Shown here: piece by piece, positions 10,833-21,692 of the stretch | Layout: each line of letters begins with the position of its first letter | Position numbering within the stretch: position 1 is the first letter of the stretch | From: Adiantum capillus-veneris | Lineage: Eukaryota > Streptophyta > Polypodiopsida > Polypodiales > Pteridaceae | Assembly (NCBI GenBank): GCA_014529385.2 | Contig: CM043948.1 | Location: forward strand, 74,608,791-74,672,790 | Direction of reading: 5' to 3' | DNA: 64,000 nucleotides | Position numbers and translations under genes: made by a program | Notes under the pieces: model-generated | Told to the model about the DNA's origin: nothing | What the model saw: only the letters and a program-made list of their open reading frames with translations | Databases searched by the model: none

Positions 10833-11735
10833 GGTCCACAACCCAAAACTTCGAGCGCTTTGAGCGTACACCGTGCGCGATATTCGTAAGTGAGAAGACT
10901 TTGCCTCCTTTATCATTTCGCGTACCGAGTTTCAAAGCAATGTGTTCCACTATGTCCACATATGTGATCATGTTTACGATGTGTACCGCAATGTGTGCCA
11001 TTATTTTCACCATGCGTACAATATGTGTCTCAAGATGTTTAAGAGGTTTTCACCGCTTGGGATTCCCGTCACCCCGTGCGCGAATTTGGTAAGTGGGAGG
11101 ACTGTGCTCCCTTCGAAATTTCGCGTACGAAGTGTCACCATATCTGTGTAATGCTCCGTCACATCGTGCGCGATCACCGTTAGTGTTAGGACTTTGGTCC
11201 CTTTGTGATTTCGCGTACGGGGTGTCATCGCAATGTGTTCCACTATGTACGGAAATGTGTGCCACTAAATATACATTTTGAAGGAGATTTTGAAAGAGGA
11301 CGCTTCGAGCGCTTTGACCGTCATACTGTGCGCGATATTCGTAAGTGAGAAGACATTGCCTCCTTTGTCATTTCGCTTACCGAGTTTCAAGGCAATGTGT
11401 TCTACTATGTCCACATATGTGATCATGTTTACGATGTGTACCTCATGTGTGCCATTATTTTCACCATGCGTACAATATGTGTCTCAAGATGTTTAAGAGG
11501 TTATCACCGCTTGGGACTCCCGTCACCCCGTGCGCGAATTTGGTAAGTGGGAGGACTGTGCTCCTTTCGCAATTTCGCGTACGAAGTGTCACCATATCTG
11601 TGTAATGCTCCATCACGCCATGCGCGACCACCGTTAGTGTGAGGACATTGGTCCCTTTGTGATTTCGCCTACGGGGTGTCACCGCAATGTGTTCCACTAT
11701 GTACAGAAATGTGTGCCACTAAATATACATCGTTT
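10833..11735. repeat. 455-bp tandem repeat in the divergent promoter region
   Basis: Two copies with period 455 (GTGCGCGATATTCGTAAGTG at 10873 and 11328). Within each copy a shorter motif, (C)GTGCGCGA followed by GTAAGTG-like and later TTTCGCGTACG, recurs three times (10873, 11076, 11166; then 11328, 11530, about 11620). The sequence is CpG-rich while most of the window is CpG-poor. No credible ORF lies here. It may be an array of binding sites, an enhancer, or a replication or transposase-recognition region. Confidence 0.85.
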
Positions 11736-11787
11736 ACTTTTTTTACTAATGTTTGTTGTGTAACAATCATTCCTATCCCTTTTGAAG

Positions 11788-13944
11788 ATGGCAAGGACCA
11801 AGAAGACTGCAAGGAAGGTTGATAAGCCGGTTGATAAGCCTCTATCCGAAGATGAAGAAGAAGCTCAGCCTAGCAAAGCTTTAGCTGGTACTTCAAAACC
11901 AAAGGAGAGCACATCTCAGAGGAAGGACCCTAAACCAAGTATACCTGACCCTCAACCAAGCAAAAGAAAGACTACACATCAGAGGAAAGCTTTCAAGCCA
12001 GTGCAGCTTAAGCCTCTCCTTACAAAGAGAAAGTTCAAGCAAGGGGTCAAATGTCTAAGAGAGATAAGGAAGGCCATAAAGGCCATCAATCTTGCAATTC
12101 CCAAACTACCCTTCCAAAGACTATGCAGACAAGTTGCAGAGGAGTACAAGATTGACATGAGGTGGACTAGAACTGCATTAGCATGTATCCAAGAGGCTTC
12201 TGAGGACTTTATGATTGAGCTTTTCCAAGATGCCTATATCTGTGCAGCTCATGCCCATAGGGTTACTTTGATGGACAAAGACATGATCACCCTCAGGAGG
12301 CTGAGATACAGGTTTTCAAGAATGTTGGAGCCTGTCCCTATGCATGATATTAAGGCCTATAATATTCTCAACATTCCTCCATGGAGGAAGCCCAAGGAGC
12401 CTGAAGTAGGAGTAGTTGATATTACTGAAGAAGAGGAAAAGGAAAGGAAAAAGAGAGCAAAGGAAGACAAGGAAATTGCAGAGAGAAAGGAGCTTGACCT
12501 GTTGGAACCTCAACTAGTGCCCCTCTTGAGGAGTGTCAATCCTACTGGTTTTGTTGTCGCTCTATTCAGTGAGGAGGATCCTAGGGAGGATTACAATTCA
12601 CTTGACTCTGAGACCTTGGAAATTCTCAAGGACTGGACCAAGGAGATCAATTCTCCACTCCTTATCACATGCCTCAGGTTGCTTTTGTTTTCCTATGTAT
12701 TTTTGTTTATAGCAAGAACTCTTTATATAACAATATCTTGTACCAGGTTAAGGATGCATACATATGAGCCAGACCTTCAAAAAAAGGTGGAATTTTTAGA
12801 CCCTTCTATCTCCCACTTTCTCAGGACAGAGACAAATATTAGAGAGCTCACAAAGTGGTTGATTCATGTGGACTTGAAAATCTGTGAAATTTTCTTGATT
12901 CCCTATCATGAGAGGTAAGTTTCCTACCTACACCTTGTGAAGAGAATTTACTAATTCATGTTAGAAGGCTAACTGAGGCTTGTTTTTATAGCTCACATTG
13001 GAGTTTAATTGCAATTGATATTGTGAAAAGAAAATGCTACTTTGTCAATTCTCTTGCTGGAGTACATGGTCAAGCAAAATTGTAAGTATAGTAGCAGACA
13101 CATTTTGTAAACCACAAGCAGAACCTCAAGCACATACTTTTAATAAAGAATTTTGGACAGTGTTGCTACAAGATTTATAGAGACACTGGAGAATTGTCCA
13201 CCCATGCCAAAGATGCTGACTGAAATCCAATTTTCAGTTGTGAAGGTTGGAATTCTTTATGCTTTGTTCACTTCAATGGATTATCCTCAAATATTTTTTC
13301 CCATAAATACATGTAATGAGTTGCAGGTTCCAATCCAGCCTGAAAGCCATTCATGTGGATGGAGGGTAGTGACAAATGCCAAGCTCCTCTTGGACTTCAT
13401 ATACTGCAATGACAATCAGAATATAGAAGTATAGCATATTTCATATTTGCTAGCTGTATTTTTTCTCATTTTATTGTTCCTAAAACTTGCTTTCTATTGC
13501 CTTGTATAGATCAACAGAGAGTGCTATAGTGAGAACCATGTATGGTTGACAAGAGCAAAGATTATCAAGTATATGATTGAAGCAAATGGACGACTGCAAG
13601 AGGTATTTAAAGATGATGATGTTGAAGAGCTAGAAAAGGCAAAGGGGAAAGCAAAACTAGAAAAGGCAAAGGGGAAAGCAAAACTAGAAGAGGCAAAGGG
13701 GAAAGCAAAGCTAGAAAAGGCAAAGGGGAAAGCAAAACTAGAAGAGGAAAAGGGAAGTGAAGAGGAAGAAGAGAGTGGTGAGCAGGAAAAGGCAAGTGAA
13801 GAGATGGATGATAAGAGAAAGAGGAAGCAGCCCTCAAGCCCTCCTGCCAAAGAGCCCACAAGAAAATCTCCCAGGACAAAAGAGCCCACTGCAAAAGCAC
13901 CAACCCCTAGGGACAGGAAAACTCCTGGCAGAAAACTATTCTAG
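11788..13944 (+). CDS. Histone H3-like / ULP1-type protease fusion (6 exons, 593 aa)
   Basis: Exons 11788-12677, 12747-12914, 12992-13081, 13149-13245, 13327-13428 and 13510-13944 join in frame at GT..AG borders to give 593 aa. Residues 2-10 read ARTKKTARK, the H3 tail with K4 and K9. Residues about 86-173 match the H3 fold (LREIR, KLPFQRL, QEASE, LF.D...CA.HA.RVT.M.KD). A charged linker follows. Residues about 300-450 match ULP1/C48 cysteine proteases: H355-W356 (SSHWSLIAID), Q419 and C425-G426 (VPIQPESHSCGW). H355 to position 372 (17 residues) and Q419 to C425 (6 residues) equal the Ulp1 spacings, but position 372 is Asn instead of Asp. The tail has 9-residue Lys/Ala/Glu repeats and a basic Pro/Lys end resembling linker-histone tails. 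Two introns (69 and 81 nt) are in-frame multiples of three. Likely nuclear; substrate unknown. Confidence 0.85.
13629..13745 (+). repeat. 27-bp coding repeat in the H3/ULP1 tail
   Basis: Four to five copies of a 27-bp unit encoding (L)EKAKGKAK or (L)EEAKGKAK, in the last exon of the fusion gene. It gives a flexible, highly charged segment. Copy number may vary between element copies. Confidence 0.9.
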
Positions 13945-14205
13945 CTTTTTGTAGCCCACTTGTATCAAGCTTCCCACTTGTATCCAATTGTCTATTCTAT
14001 AGCCCTTTGTATCAAGCTTGTATCAAGCTTTTTGCAGCCCACTTGTATCAAGCTTCCCACTTGTATCTAATTGTAGCCCACTTGTATCAAGCTTCCCACT
14101 TGTATCCAATTGTCTATTCTATAGCCCACTTGTATCCAATTGTCTATTCTATAGCCCACTTGTATCCAATTGTCTATGTAATTGCAAATATTTGAAATTG
14201 AATAC
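13945..14205 (+). repeat. Tandem repeats in the 3' region of the H3/ULP1 gene
   Basis: Iterations of GCCCACTTGTATCAAGCTT and CCACTTGTATCCAATTGTCT start right after the stop codon and run to about 14180. They contain several TTGTAT elements, which resemble plant polyadenylation upstream signals. Short ORFs here are repeat artefacts. 14206-14402 is AT-rich with no gene. Confidence 0.8.
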
Positions 14206-14402
14206 ATTTTAATCACCTTGTTTTAAGACTCTGTTACAAAATCAAATCATTGAAGTAAAATCATTGATGTTTGGAAAAGTTGCATTTCAATAACAAAATA
14301 AAGATCCTTTTAGATCTTTATTTCAATAAGATCCTTGCAGGTCATGTGATACAAAACAAGATCCTTGCAGGTCATGTGTTACAAAATTGCCTTAAAGGAT
14401 GT

Positions 14403-15707
14403 TCAAGGCACCAAATGTACAATGCCATCCAAGATGTCCTTGCACTGTAGCCTCTTTTCATTCCTTTTTGATACCTACAAAAACAGCCCAAGTTAAATAA
14501 AGAACCAATAAGAGAACAAGAGACTTTTAGGGATAACAGTTACCTTTCCACCATTTATTTGAAAGCAGAATGTTGTGGGCAGTTCAATTTCATCATTTTG
14601 CAGGTCCAATCTCAATTGATGTAAGCTACACATGCCTCTTATCTTTACAATTGACAGATGCTCATTGTTTACCCATATATCAATGTCTTCTATTGGGCTG
14701 TCAATGAAGTCCTCCATGTCTTGATCAAGTGGAGTTAGCTGACCACCAACATAGTGCCATCTTCTGTAATAAAATGACATATTGAAGTTTTGTGTCCCTA
14801 TCATGTATTTGCAAGCAATTGAGCCAGGTTGCACATTACAAGTGATTCCATTCACTGTTTTGGTGTTCCAACCCTCATCCACAAATTCAAGTACATTTGC
14901 TGAGTCTAAAGTCTTCACTGAAAACATTGTTCTAGATTTTCTGACTTCAGCATTAGAGAAGAAGTCTACAAAAACTGTAATGGGCATGAATATAGAAATT
15001 CTACTCTGTTTGCTTGCTATGTTTTCTTTCAAACACTTTTGAATCTCACAAAACAGTTTGCACCTGTAGCCCTCACTTGTATTTGAGCTAGGGAGTGACC
15101 ATTCTCCACTTTTGAAATCAGGCAAGTCTAGCTTAGTTGTGGCTCCAAGTTCTCCAGTCCTTCTAGGTGGAACATAATAATGGTCAAAGAAGAATATTCC
15201 ATTCTCTGCCAATGAACCCTTAGTCCTTCCCTTGTATATTTCTTCACCAATTGATCCATGACACACATCCAGAATATTCATAACACATTCTACTGGCTGC
15301 CATTCCATAATGTTTGAAGGATACAAATCTGTACAACAAATAACCTTATACAACATGCATTACAAATAAGAATTTAAGTTAAGAGACTTACAGTTTGGTC
15401 TATGTAATGGCAAAGCAGAACTCTCTGAGTTAATATGCAGATCTTTATGCATGTGAACATGCTGCACCAGCACCTCTTTGATTGATTTTTTGTTGTCGCC
15501 AAAGCTGAAATCTTTAACAATGCCCTTCCATCCCGCCAAGAAAGAGTTTTTGGTGGAAGACTTTATTCTCTTGTTCTGTTGCATCAGTATCCACGTTCCT
15601 TTGTGTATAGTTATTGGAATCCATTCTCCATTTTGATCAGTCGTGTTGTAAGTGACAATGGCTTCAATGGAAGTTCTTGGTCGTTTTGATCGTGATGAAG
15701 ATTCCAT
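14403..15707 (-). CDS. Orphan protein D of the 10.4-kb element (3 exons, 390 aa)
   Basis: Exons 15392-15707, 14544-15328 and 14403-14474 join in frame (GTAAGT and GTAACT donors, ACAG and GTAG acceptors) to give 390 aa starting MESSSRSKRPRTS. No family is recognised. The N-terminus is Ser/Arg/Lys-rich and may be a nuclear-localisation signal. The rest is a mixed globular sequence with many aromatic residues (FFFDHYYVPPRRTGELG, MSFYYRRWHYVGGQ). It converges with the H3/ULP1 gene and its start lies about 380 bp inside the right terminal repeat. The intact three-exon frame argues that it is functional. Confidence 0.65.
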
Positions 15708-16054
15708 GGTGAAAAAATAAATGAGCAGAGAAGTCTAGTCTGAGTTCAAGAGAAGAATAAGCAGAATGTGCAAAAAACGGTTCAAATCTGGAAAAGATCA
15801 TGAGATAGAATCCAAACGTTGTTTTATGATGACGACGTGCAAAATGAAAACAATATAATATGAGAAGTACGTCTTTCTGAAAGCGACAGCTATTGAATGC
15901 CTTTGCACTTTTACTTGTTTACATTGCTATTTACCAGCTCAAAGTTGCGGTAAAGATAGAATATTTGCTTTTTTGTGAGTTTTCAAAAATAGAGGTTCCG
16001 TAACGGAAGCTCTTCAACCATTGGTTGAGACCACTCTCTCTCTACACGCTAAAA

Positions 16055-16086
16055 GGCACAAAAATGACCTCAAAATTCCCCTAATG
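16055..16086 (-). repeat. Right terminal inverted repeat
   Basis: Inverted partner of 5687-5718. 15708-16054 is AT-rich, has no ORF, and is presumably the promoter region of the minus-strand orphan gene. Confidence 0.9.
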
Positions 16087-16815
16087 TTAAGCAAGAAAAG
16101 AGAAACCAATAGCTATGATACCAATGTAATGGAAATGGCATATGAACTTTAAGAATAGCGAGAATTAGAGTGAGCATTTTTGTGAGACTACTTGGAGAGC
16201 ATAGAGGGTGAACTTACTTAGAGGTAGCAACATAACCATAATACTTAATTAACTTGGCATGGCCAATACTTTTGCAAGAGAGAGAGTTTAGAGAACTTGA
16301 CAACAATTCAGGACCGGATTTATGTGGAGTCGGTCTCCCCTCCAATAAGCTTTTGTATTATAGATTCTCCCATCAAGAGAGACTTGGTACAATACAATCT
16401 TTGTGTTCCTTGTGACCTAGGTGATGCAATGAAGATGGAAAGATTCATGCATCACGAGCATAACATAAAATTTGTAAAAGCATTAACCATCCCCGGCCTC
16501 AGTCCCAAGGCCTCAAACACCTTCAAAGGTGGAGAGAGCTAGCGGGGAATGAGGGTAGGGAACAGGAAGAAGAAGCATTTGATAGGAGAAAGAAATAGTT
16601 CTTCACTTATTATCACTCTTCTTGCTTAGTGGAGCATAATAGCATAGTAATGAAGATAAAAAAGATGGCAAGCTTAAGCATTGAAGCATGGCTCTTGGTT
16701 GGATTTGCATTCCATAGCCAAGAGTCTTGGTGTAGGCTCTCAACTTCTCAACAAGTTTGGAGAATGAGATGGAGCTCTTGCACTTTGCACTTCACACAAT
16801 GAGAGAGAGAGAGAG

Positions 16816-16859
<44 letters not shown>

Positions 16860-17622
16860 TGTGGGAGAGTATAAGGATGTCCAAATCAGCCCCCCCTCTC
16901 ATGCTTGGTCCACCCCTCTATCTCTCTCTCTTTTATTATCTAATTATATCATTTGGAAAGTGTCCTGTTTTTCCTCTTTGAGAGAAAGAACTTAATTATT
17001 TATTTAAATGCATATAAATTATCATTGGACCCCTTTAAAGCCTATCCAATAGGATTCAAGCACATCATGAGGGAAAATTGGGGAGGATATTGACATGTTT
17101 CTTTTATGCTTCTTAAGAGATCGTGTTTGAATTGAACACTTCAAGCACCTTAGTCGTTTAAGCATGACAATATTTTATGCCTCTTGAGAGATCATGTTTG
17201 AAATAAACACTTCAAGCACCTTAGTCATTTAAGCATGAGAAGCACCTTAAGCTTGGGCAAGGTTCCCACAAACACCTCAAGCACCTTAGTCATCAAGCAC
17301 GACAAGCACCTCAAGCTTTGGTAGGGTTCCCACCTCAAGGTCAGCCCCAGCTTGCTTAAGGTCCCAGGTCTAAGGACTTTTTAACACTAACCTTTGGAGG
17401 TCTTTAATGAAGCTAACCCTAAGGTCTTTAACCTCCATTAGTAGGTAGCATTGCTCTTTGACATACCATCTCTCATTTGGACCCTTTTACCTTGGCCCCG
17501 TGTTGAGATAGATCCATAAGCACATGTCTATATCCTAACCCTTGTTCCCATTTATTCACATTAAATGATCAGTTTAATATGAGAAAATCATTTGGGTTGG
17601 TTAGATATTAGATTTTATGACA
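16087..17622 (-). mobile_element. LTR plus primer-site leader, same family as the 8.7-kb element
   Basis: 16125-17622 is a 1498-bp LTR on the minus strand, clearly homologous to the LTRs at 49651-51411 and 56535-58323 (same TG..CA ends, same internal motifs). 16087-16124 corresponds to the leader that follows the 5' LTR, including a mutated initiator-Met primer site (TTGGTATCATAGC against TTGGTATCAGAGC). The leader is cut by the 10.4-kb transposon end. A (GA)n(GT)n tract lies at about 16798-16859. ORFs inside it are not genes. Confidence 0.85.
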
Positions 17623-17756
17623 TGAATACCCTCATTCCCTACTCCCCCCCCCCGCTTTGTGTGACACAAAGATTTTTTAATGATTCTTGAACTCATAAAT
17701 GGACAGGTAGGTAGATAAAGAACTAGGAAGATAGATAAAGAGAGAGTATGGGAGAA

Positions 17757-17932
<176 letters not shown>

Positions 17933-18251
17933 TTAGAGAGAGAGAGAGAATTGTAAAAGAGAAAGAGAAGATTTATGTGACGAGTTTTGAACTTAAAAGT
18001 TAATTTGCCAGAGAGAATTTTTTTATCGAATCTACCATAGTTAGAAGATAGAAAGTGTATTCCAATTTTCTTTTCTTAATCTCGCAGACATACACACAAT
18101 GCTCTTGAGAGGTAACTGGATAACCAATATACCGTGCTTGGATGACAAAAAAAGGTTATTCCAAGAGAAGAGAAACGACATATGAGAAATCCCTCAAGAC
18201 CTCAAAGATCTCTTTGACAAGGCTTATTTAAAACTTTCTACTATAGAGAGA

Positions 18252-18464
18252 AGTAGGAGAAATGATCTATCACATAGGTAACAAAAAGGTTATGCTCATG
18301 TCATTCGCTTATCCACCCTCACACTTCTATTATGAAATAATTCTTAAGATCATATAAAGTAGGAGAAATGATCTATCACACAGGTAACAAAAAGGTTATG
18401 CTCATGTCATTCGCTTATCCACCCTCACACTTCTATTATGAAATAATTCTTAAGATCATATAAA
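18252..18464. repeat. 106-bp tandem duplication
   Basis: AGTAGGAGAAATGATCTATC starts at 18252 and 18358. The copies differ at one base by eye, so the duplication is recent. The surrounding 17933-19020 contains no convincing gene; 18555-18794 on the minus strand is an isolated ORF with no recognisable domain. Confidence 0.92.
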
Positions 18465-19027
18465 TGATTGCAACATACCTAAAAGATCCATTGGAACCAT
18501 GGGTTGAGACTCCATGGGTGAAAGATAGGTACTGCCCCTTTTCTGTGCTTATATTCAAAGATTTATTCGAAACTCTAGACATGGTACTCTAAAAGGCATT
18601 GGGATAGCCAATTTATCCCATATGTGATAGAAAAAAATTGATTCCCATGTGCTCTTATTAACCTCACACATACCCTCATTCCCTACCTCCCCTCGTCGCA
18701 TGGTAGAAATAATTTGAAGAGAGATGCAAAATCTGTTTGATGAGTCTTGATGCAACCCACCCTCTACCCCTCCCTTGCCCCATGGTAGAAACACTGCAAA
18801 AGTCTTGATTTTCTAGAGGAAATTGGAAGAACTATATTTTGACACTTGGGTGACACAAAGGTTATTCTAGTTTCTTCTCATGTTCTTGCACTCACACGCA
18901 CACATACATATCAAATGAAATTGAGAAGATAAATATATCAGCATAGGAGCTCAACTATTATTTAATGATGCAAATGAAAGGAGGATAACCAAGAGAACAA
19001 GGACAAGTTGGGCTTTTAGCACTGTAG

Positions 19028-19055
19028 GAACAATCCCAAAACTTTGGGATTGTTC
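19028..19055. repeat. Perfect 13-bp hairpin
   Basis: GAACAATCCCAAA, then AC, then its exact reverse complement. It is an isolated perfect palindrome, with no adjacent gene to suggest a terminator role. 19056-19865 holds no gene I can support. Confidence 0.85.
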
Positions 19056-19865
19056 TAACCTTGTAGGAACATTCTAACCTTTGGGTGAGAGGCCTACCAT
19101 GTGTCAACAAATGAGGTGGGAGGAAAAAAACCATGAGAATATCATATTTTACAACCTACAAGGTTAGCCTCTCTATATTTCCATACTGGAAAAGAGTCAA
19201 TCCCCTATTTGAATACAAGGTAGACACGCTTGCAAGCTTCTCCCCTTGGAGTTAAGAGCACCTCTCACCTCACCCTACGTGTGGCCATCCTGGCCTACAT
19301 GTTGCCATGGCAGTTAACCCTATAGTCCCAAACTAGAAAAGAGCAAGTAGTCCAATGCAAGGTAGACCTTCCCAAATTGAAAAACAGCCAACGCCTTTTT
19401 TTTTGTTCAAGAAGCTTAGAGAACCATTGATTGCACATCTATGACGAGAGGACTTGGGAAGATCCCAATCGATGGTTTCACAACCTATGCCTTCTTCAAA
19501 TCCAAATAAATTTGGGGTACTTGGATACCTTCTATCTTGATTTTGAACTATGATGCTGTCTATCTCTGAAGCTCTTAGCAAAATCAATGTTTTAAAGAAT
19601 AGTGGGCTATGAAAAGATTGACAATCAAAAGGGGCCACCTTTCAAGTGCTAAAGGCTCTTTTCCAATTTTAAATCTTCTTAGAAGTAGAAGACAATGATA
19701 ATGTAATGACCAACATTTTCATTTGATGGTAACTTTTTTCAATTTCCAAATATGATGATCACTTTGCTCTATTCATCATAGTGAAAGGTAAATAGATATT
19801 GTCTTTTTTATTTAGTTATTTTGGGATGAAAAATGGATTGTTTTTTTAAAATCCTCTCATAACCA

Positions 19866-20450
19866 GTGTGGTTTACTAGTAAAATGAAGATTGTTTATGT
19901 TCCACCTCTTGTTGTTGCGACCAATGGAGCACCCTCCTCTCCAATGGAGACAATAGCCACATCAGCTAATGAGGAGGATATTTTGTCATCACTTCCAGTT
20001 TGTAATGTACATGCAGCAAAGAGAGCATCCCAAAATATTGGAAGAATGTTTACAAGTAAAATGGTTGAAACCCTTCGAGAGATGAAGGCATCCTATATTT
20101 GGGTCAAGATTTACCGTCCACAACAATGTCCCTTATGTGACTAAAACTCTTTGGAGATTAAAAATGAAATTATTTAAACGTCACAAGAGGAGATAAAAGC
20201 AACAAACGTGTAAAGATTGGAAAGGCAGGCATGCTAGATAGAAAAAAATTCTCGAATTGAGGATACTTAGAAGATGATAATAGCATCTCTTGAGAACCTT
20301 CAAAGGTCTATTGAAAACATTCAACATGAATTACAATGTAGTAATCAAGACAATACTTCACGATATATGTGCTAGGATTGAAGAGAACCATAAACAAGCT
20401 AGATGCTTTGACAAAGGTTCTCACAACTTAGGTAGCACTTGCACCTTGAA
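19866..20450 (+). pseudogene. Decayed relative of the coiled-coil ORF at 43.9 kb
   Basis: A 92-aa ORF (19866-20144) ends in VETLREMKAS, which aligns with IETLLEIKAS of the 43853-44332 protein. After the stop, nucleotide similarity to 44040-44400 continues with many indels: an ATAGCATCTCTTGAGAACCTTC-like block, CAAGACAATACT, and AAACAAGCTAGATGCTTTGACAAAG-like sequence against CAACAAGCTGGGTGCTTTGACAAAG. Two dispersed copies indicate an unannotated repeat or transposon family. Confidence 0.55.
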
Positions 20451-20517
20451 GGCATATATGTGATCTCTATCTTTCATGGCTGCTTTTCAAGCCTATCCTA
20501 AGGCATTGCATCTACTA

Positions 20518-20725
20518 ACACAATATGGCGCTAGGGTTTCATGGGCCACATGTCGTGCACTACGAGCTGAAGGCTTGCGACAAGGAAAAAGAGAGCTTGC
20601 AAGAAAAAGAGCACACGACGGCTCTGCCAAGCTTCACACAGCAGCTCTACAGGGCTTTCAAGTACACGGTGACGGCCGCCTTTCAGCAGTAGGACCCCGC
20701 CCTCGCATTGGCTTTGTGAAGTACA

Positions 20726-20794
<69 letters not shown>

Positions 20795-20821
20795 CCTTAG
20801 ACTGCTTTGACATGAAGTACA

Positions 20822-20856
<35 letters not shown>

Positions 20857-21263
20857 ATGTGCTAGGGGTGGCAATGCCCTGTCGAAAGTGGGCAAGATGG
20901 CCCTGCACCAGAGAAGATGAGTGGGCCCTCCTTGATCTGCGTTAGAGAGAGCTCTTGCCAAGTTAGGCAATGTGGCTCTCTCAACTCTTTCTACTAACAC
21001 AATATGGCACTGGGGTTTTGTGTGCCACGTGTCGTGCACTGCGAGCTGAAGGCTTGCGACAAGGAAAAAGGGAGCTAGCAAGAAAAAGAGCACACGACAG
21101 CTCTACCAGGCTTTCACACGGTGGCTCTGCAGGGCTTTCAAGTACATTCAAGTACACGGTGACGGCTGCCTTGCAATAGTAGGACCCTGCCCTCTCATTG
21201 GCTTCGTGAAGCACAAACGAGAGAGAGAGAGAGAGTCCTGAGACTGCTTTGACGTGAAGTACA

Positions 21264-21294
<31 letters not shown>

Positions 21295-21300
21295 AGAAGA
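20518..21300. repeat. Direct repeat of about 300 bp with (GA)n tails
   Basis: AATATGGCGCTAGGGTTTCA at about 20521 and AATATGGCACTGGGGTTTTG at about 21000 begin two diverged copies of the same sequence (GAGCTGAAGGCTTGCGACAA, AGCACACGAC, TTTCAAGTACA, ATTGGCTT.GTGAAG), each ending in (GA)n and GACTGCTTTGAC.TGAAGTACA. ORFs crossing the GA tracts are artefacts. Confidence 0.85.
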
Positions 21301-21406
21301 AGAAGAAGAAGAAGAACAAGAACAAGAACAAGAGTGTGTACGTCTCCTGCAAGGTATTCTCCTGCTTTCTCATTACCATGCTCTCTCTCACAGTCCTAAG
21401 AGCAGC

Positions 21407-21504
<98 letters not shown>

Positions 21505-21605
21505 GAGAAGACCCAAAGCAACGGCGCTCTTGAGCCCTAAGCCTGCCGTCACCTTACACATGCAATATGGCACTGAGCTCTCTCTCTCGCTCTCTCTTGG
21601 ACCTG

Positions 21606-21692
<87 letters not shown>

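Larger units (their letters stand above)
5687..16086. mobile_element. 10.4-kb TIR DNA transposon with four genes
   Basis: The ends are inverted repeats beginning CATTAGGGGAATTTTGAGG at 5687 and, on the minus strand, at 16086. The first 32 bases differ at one position, and a degenerate GTAGAGAGAG block follows on both sides. The body holds four intron-containing genes: transposase (+), an orphan (-), a histone H3-like/ULP1 fusion (+) and a second orphan (-). The first two and last two are convergent, and the middle two are divergent around a CpG-rich repeat region. All spliced frames appear intact. The transposase layout, two Asp and a Glu with an embedded Cys/His cluster, resembles large eukaryotic elements such as KDZ (Kyakuja-Dileera-Zisupton), but that assignment is tentative. 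Left flank is gypsy RT; right flank is a different LTR-element leader. Confidence 0.85.

Noticed and set aside
10630-10863. 77-aa plus-strand ORF upstream of the repeats
   Set aside because: It contains the TATA box, has no domain and fits promoter sequence better.
11788-12310. Ordinary host histone H3 gene
   Set aside because: The fold is clearly H3-like, but the protein is divergent, carries introns and continues into a protease inside transposon ends.
13524-13903. Minus-strand ORFs opposite the Lys/Ala repeats
   Set aside because: Shadows of the 27-bp coding repeats; Phe/Ser/Leu low complexity.
5676-16092. TTAA target duplication for the 10.4-kb element
   Set aside because: TTAA is present on both sides but offset by four bases on the left, and each TTAA is explained by its own retroelement flank.
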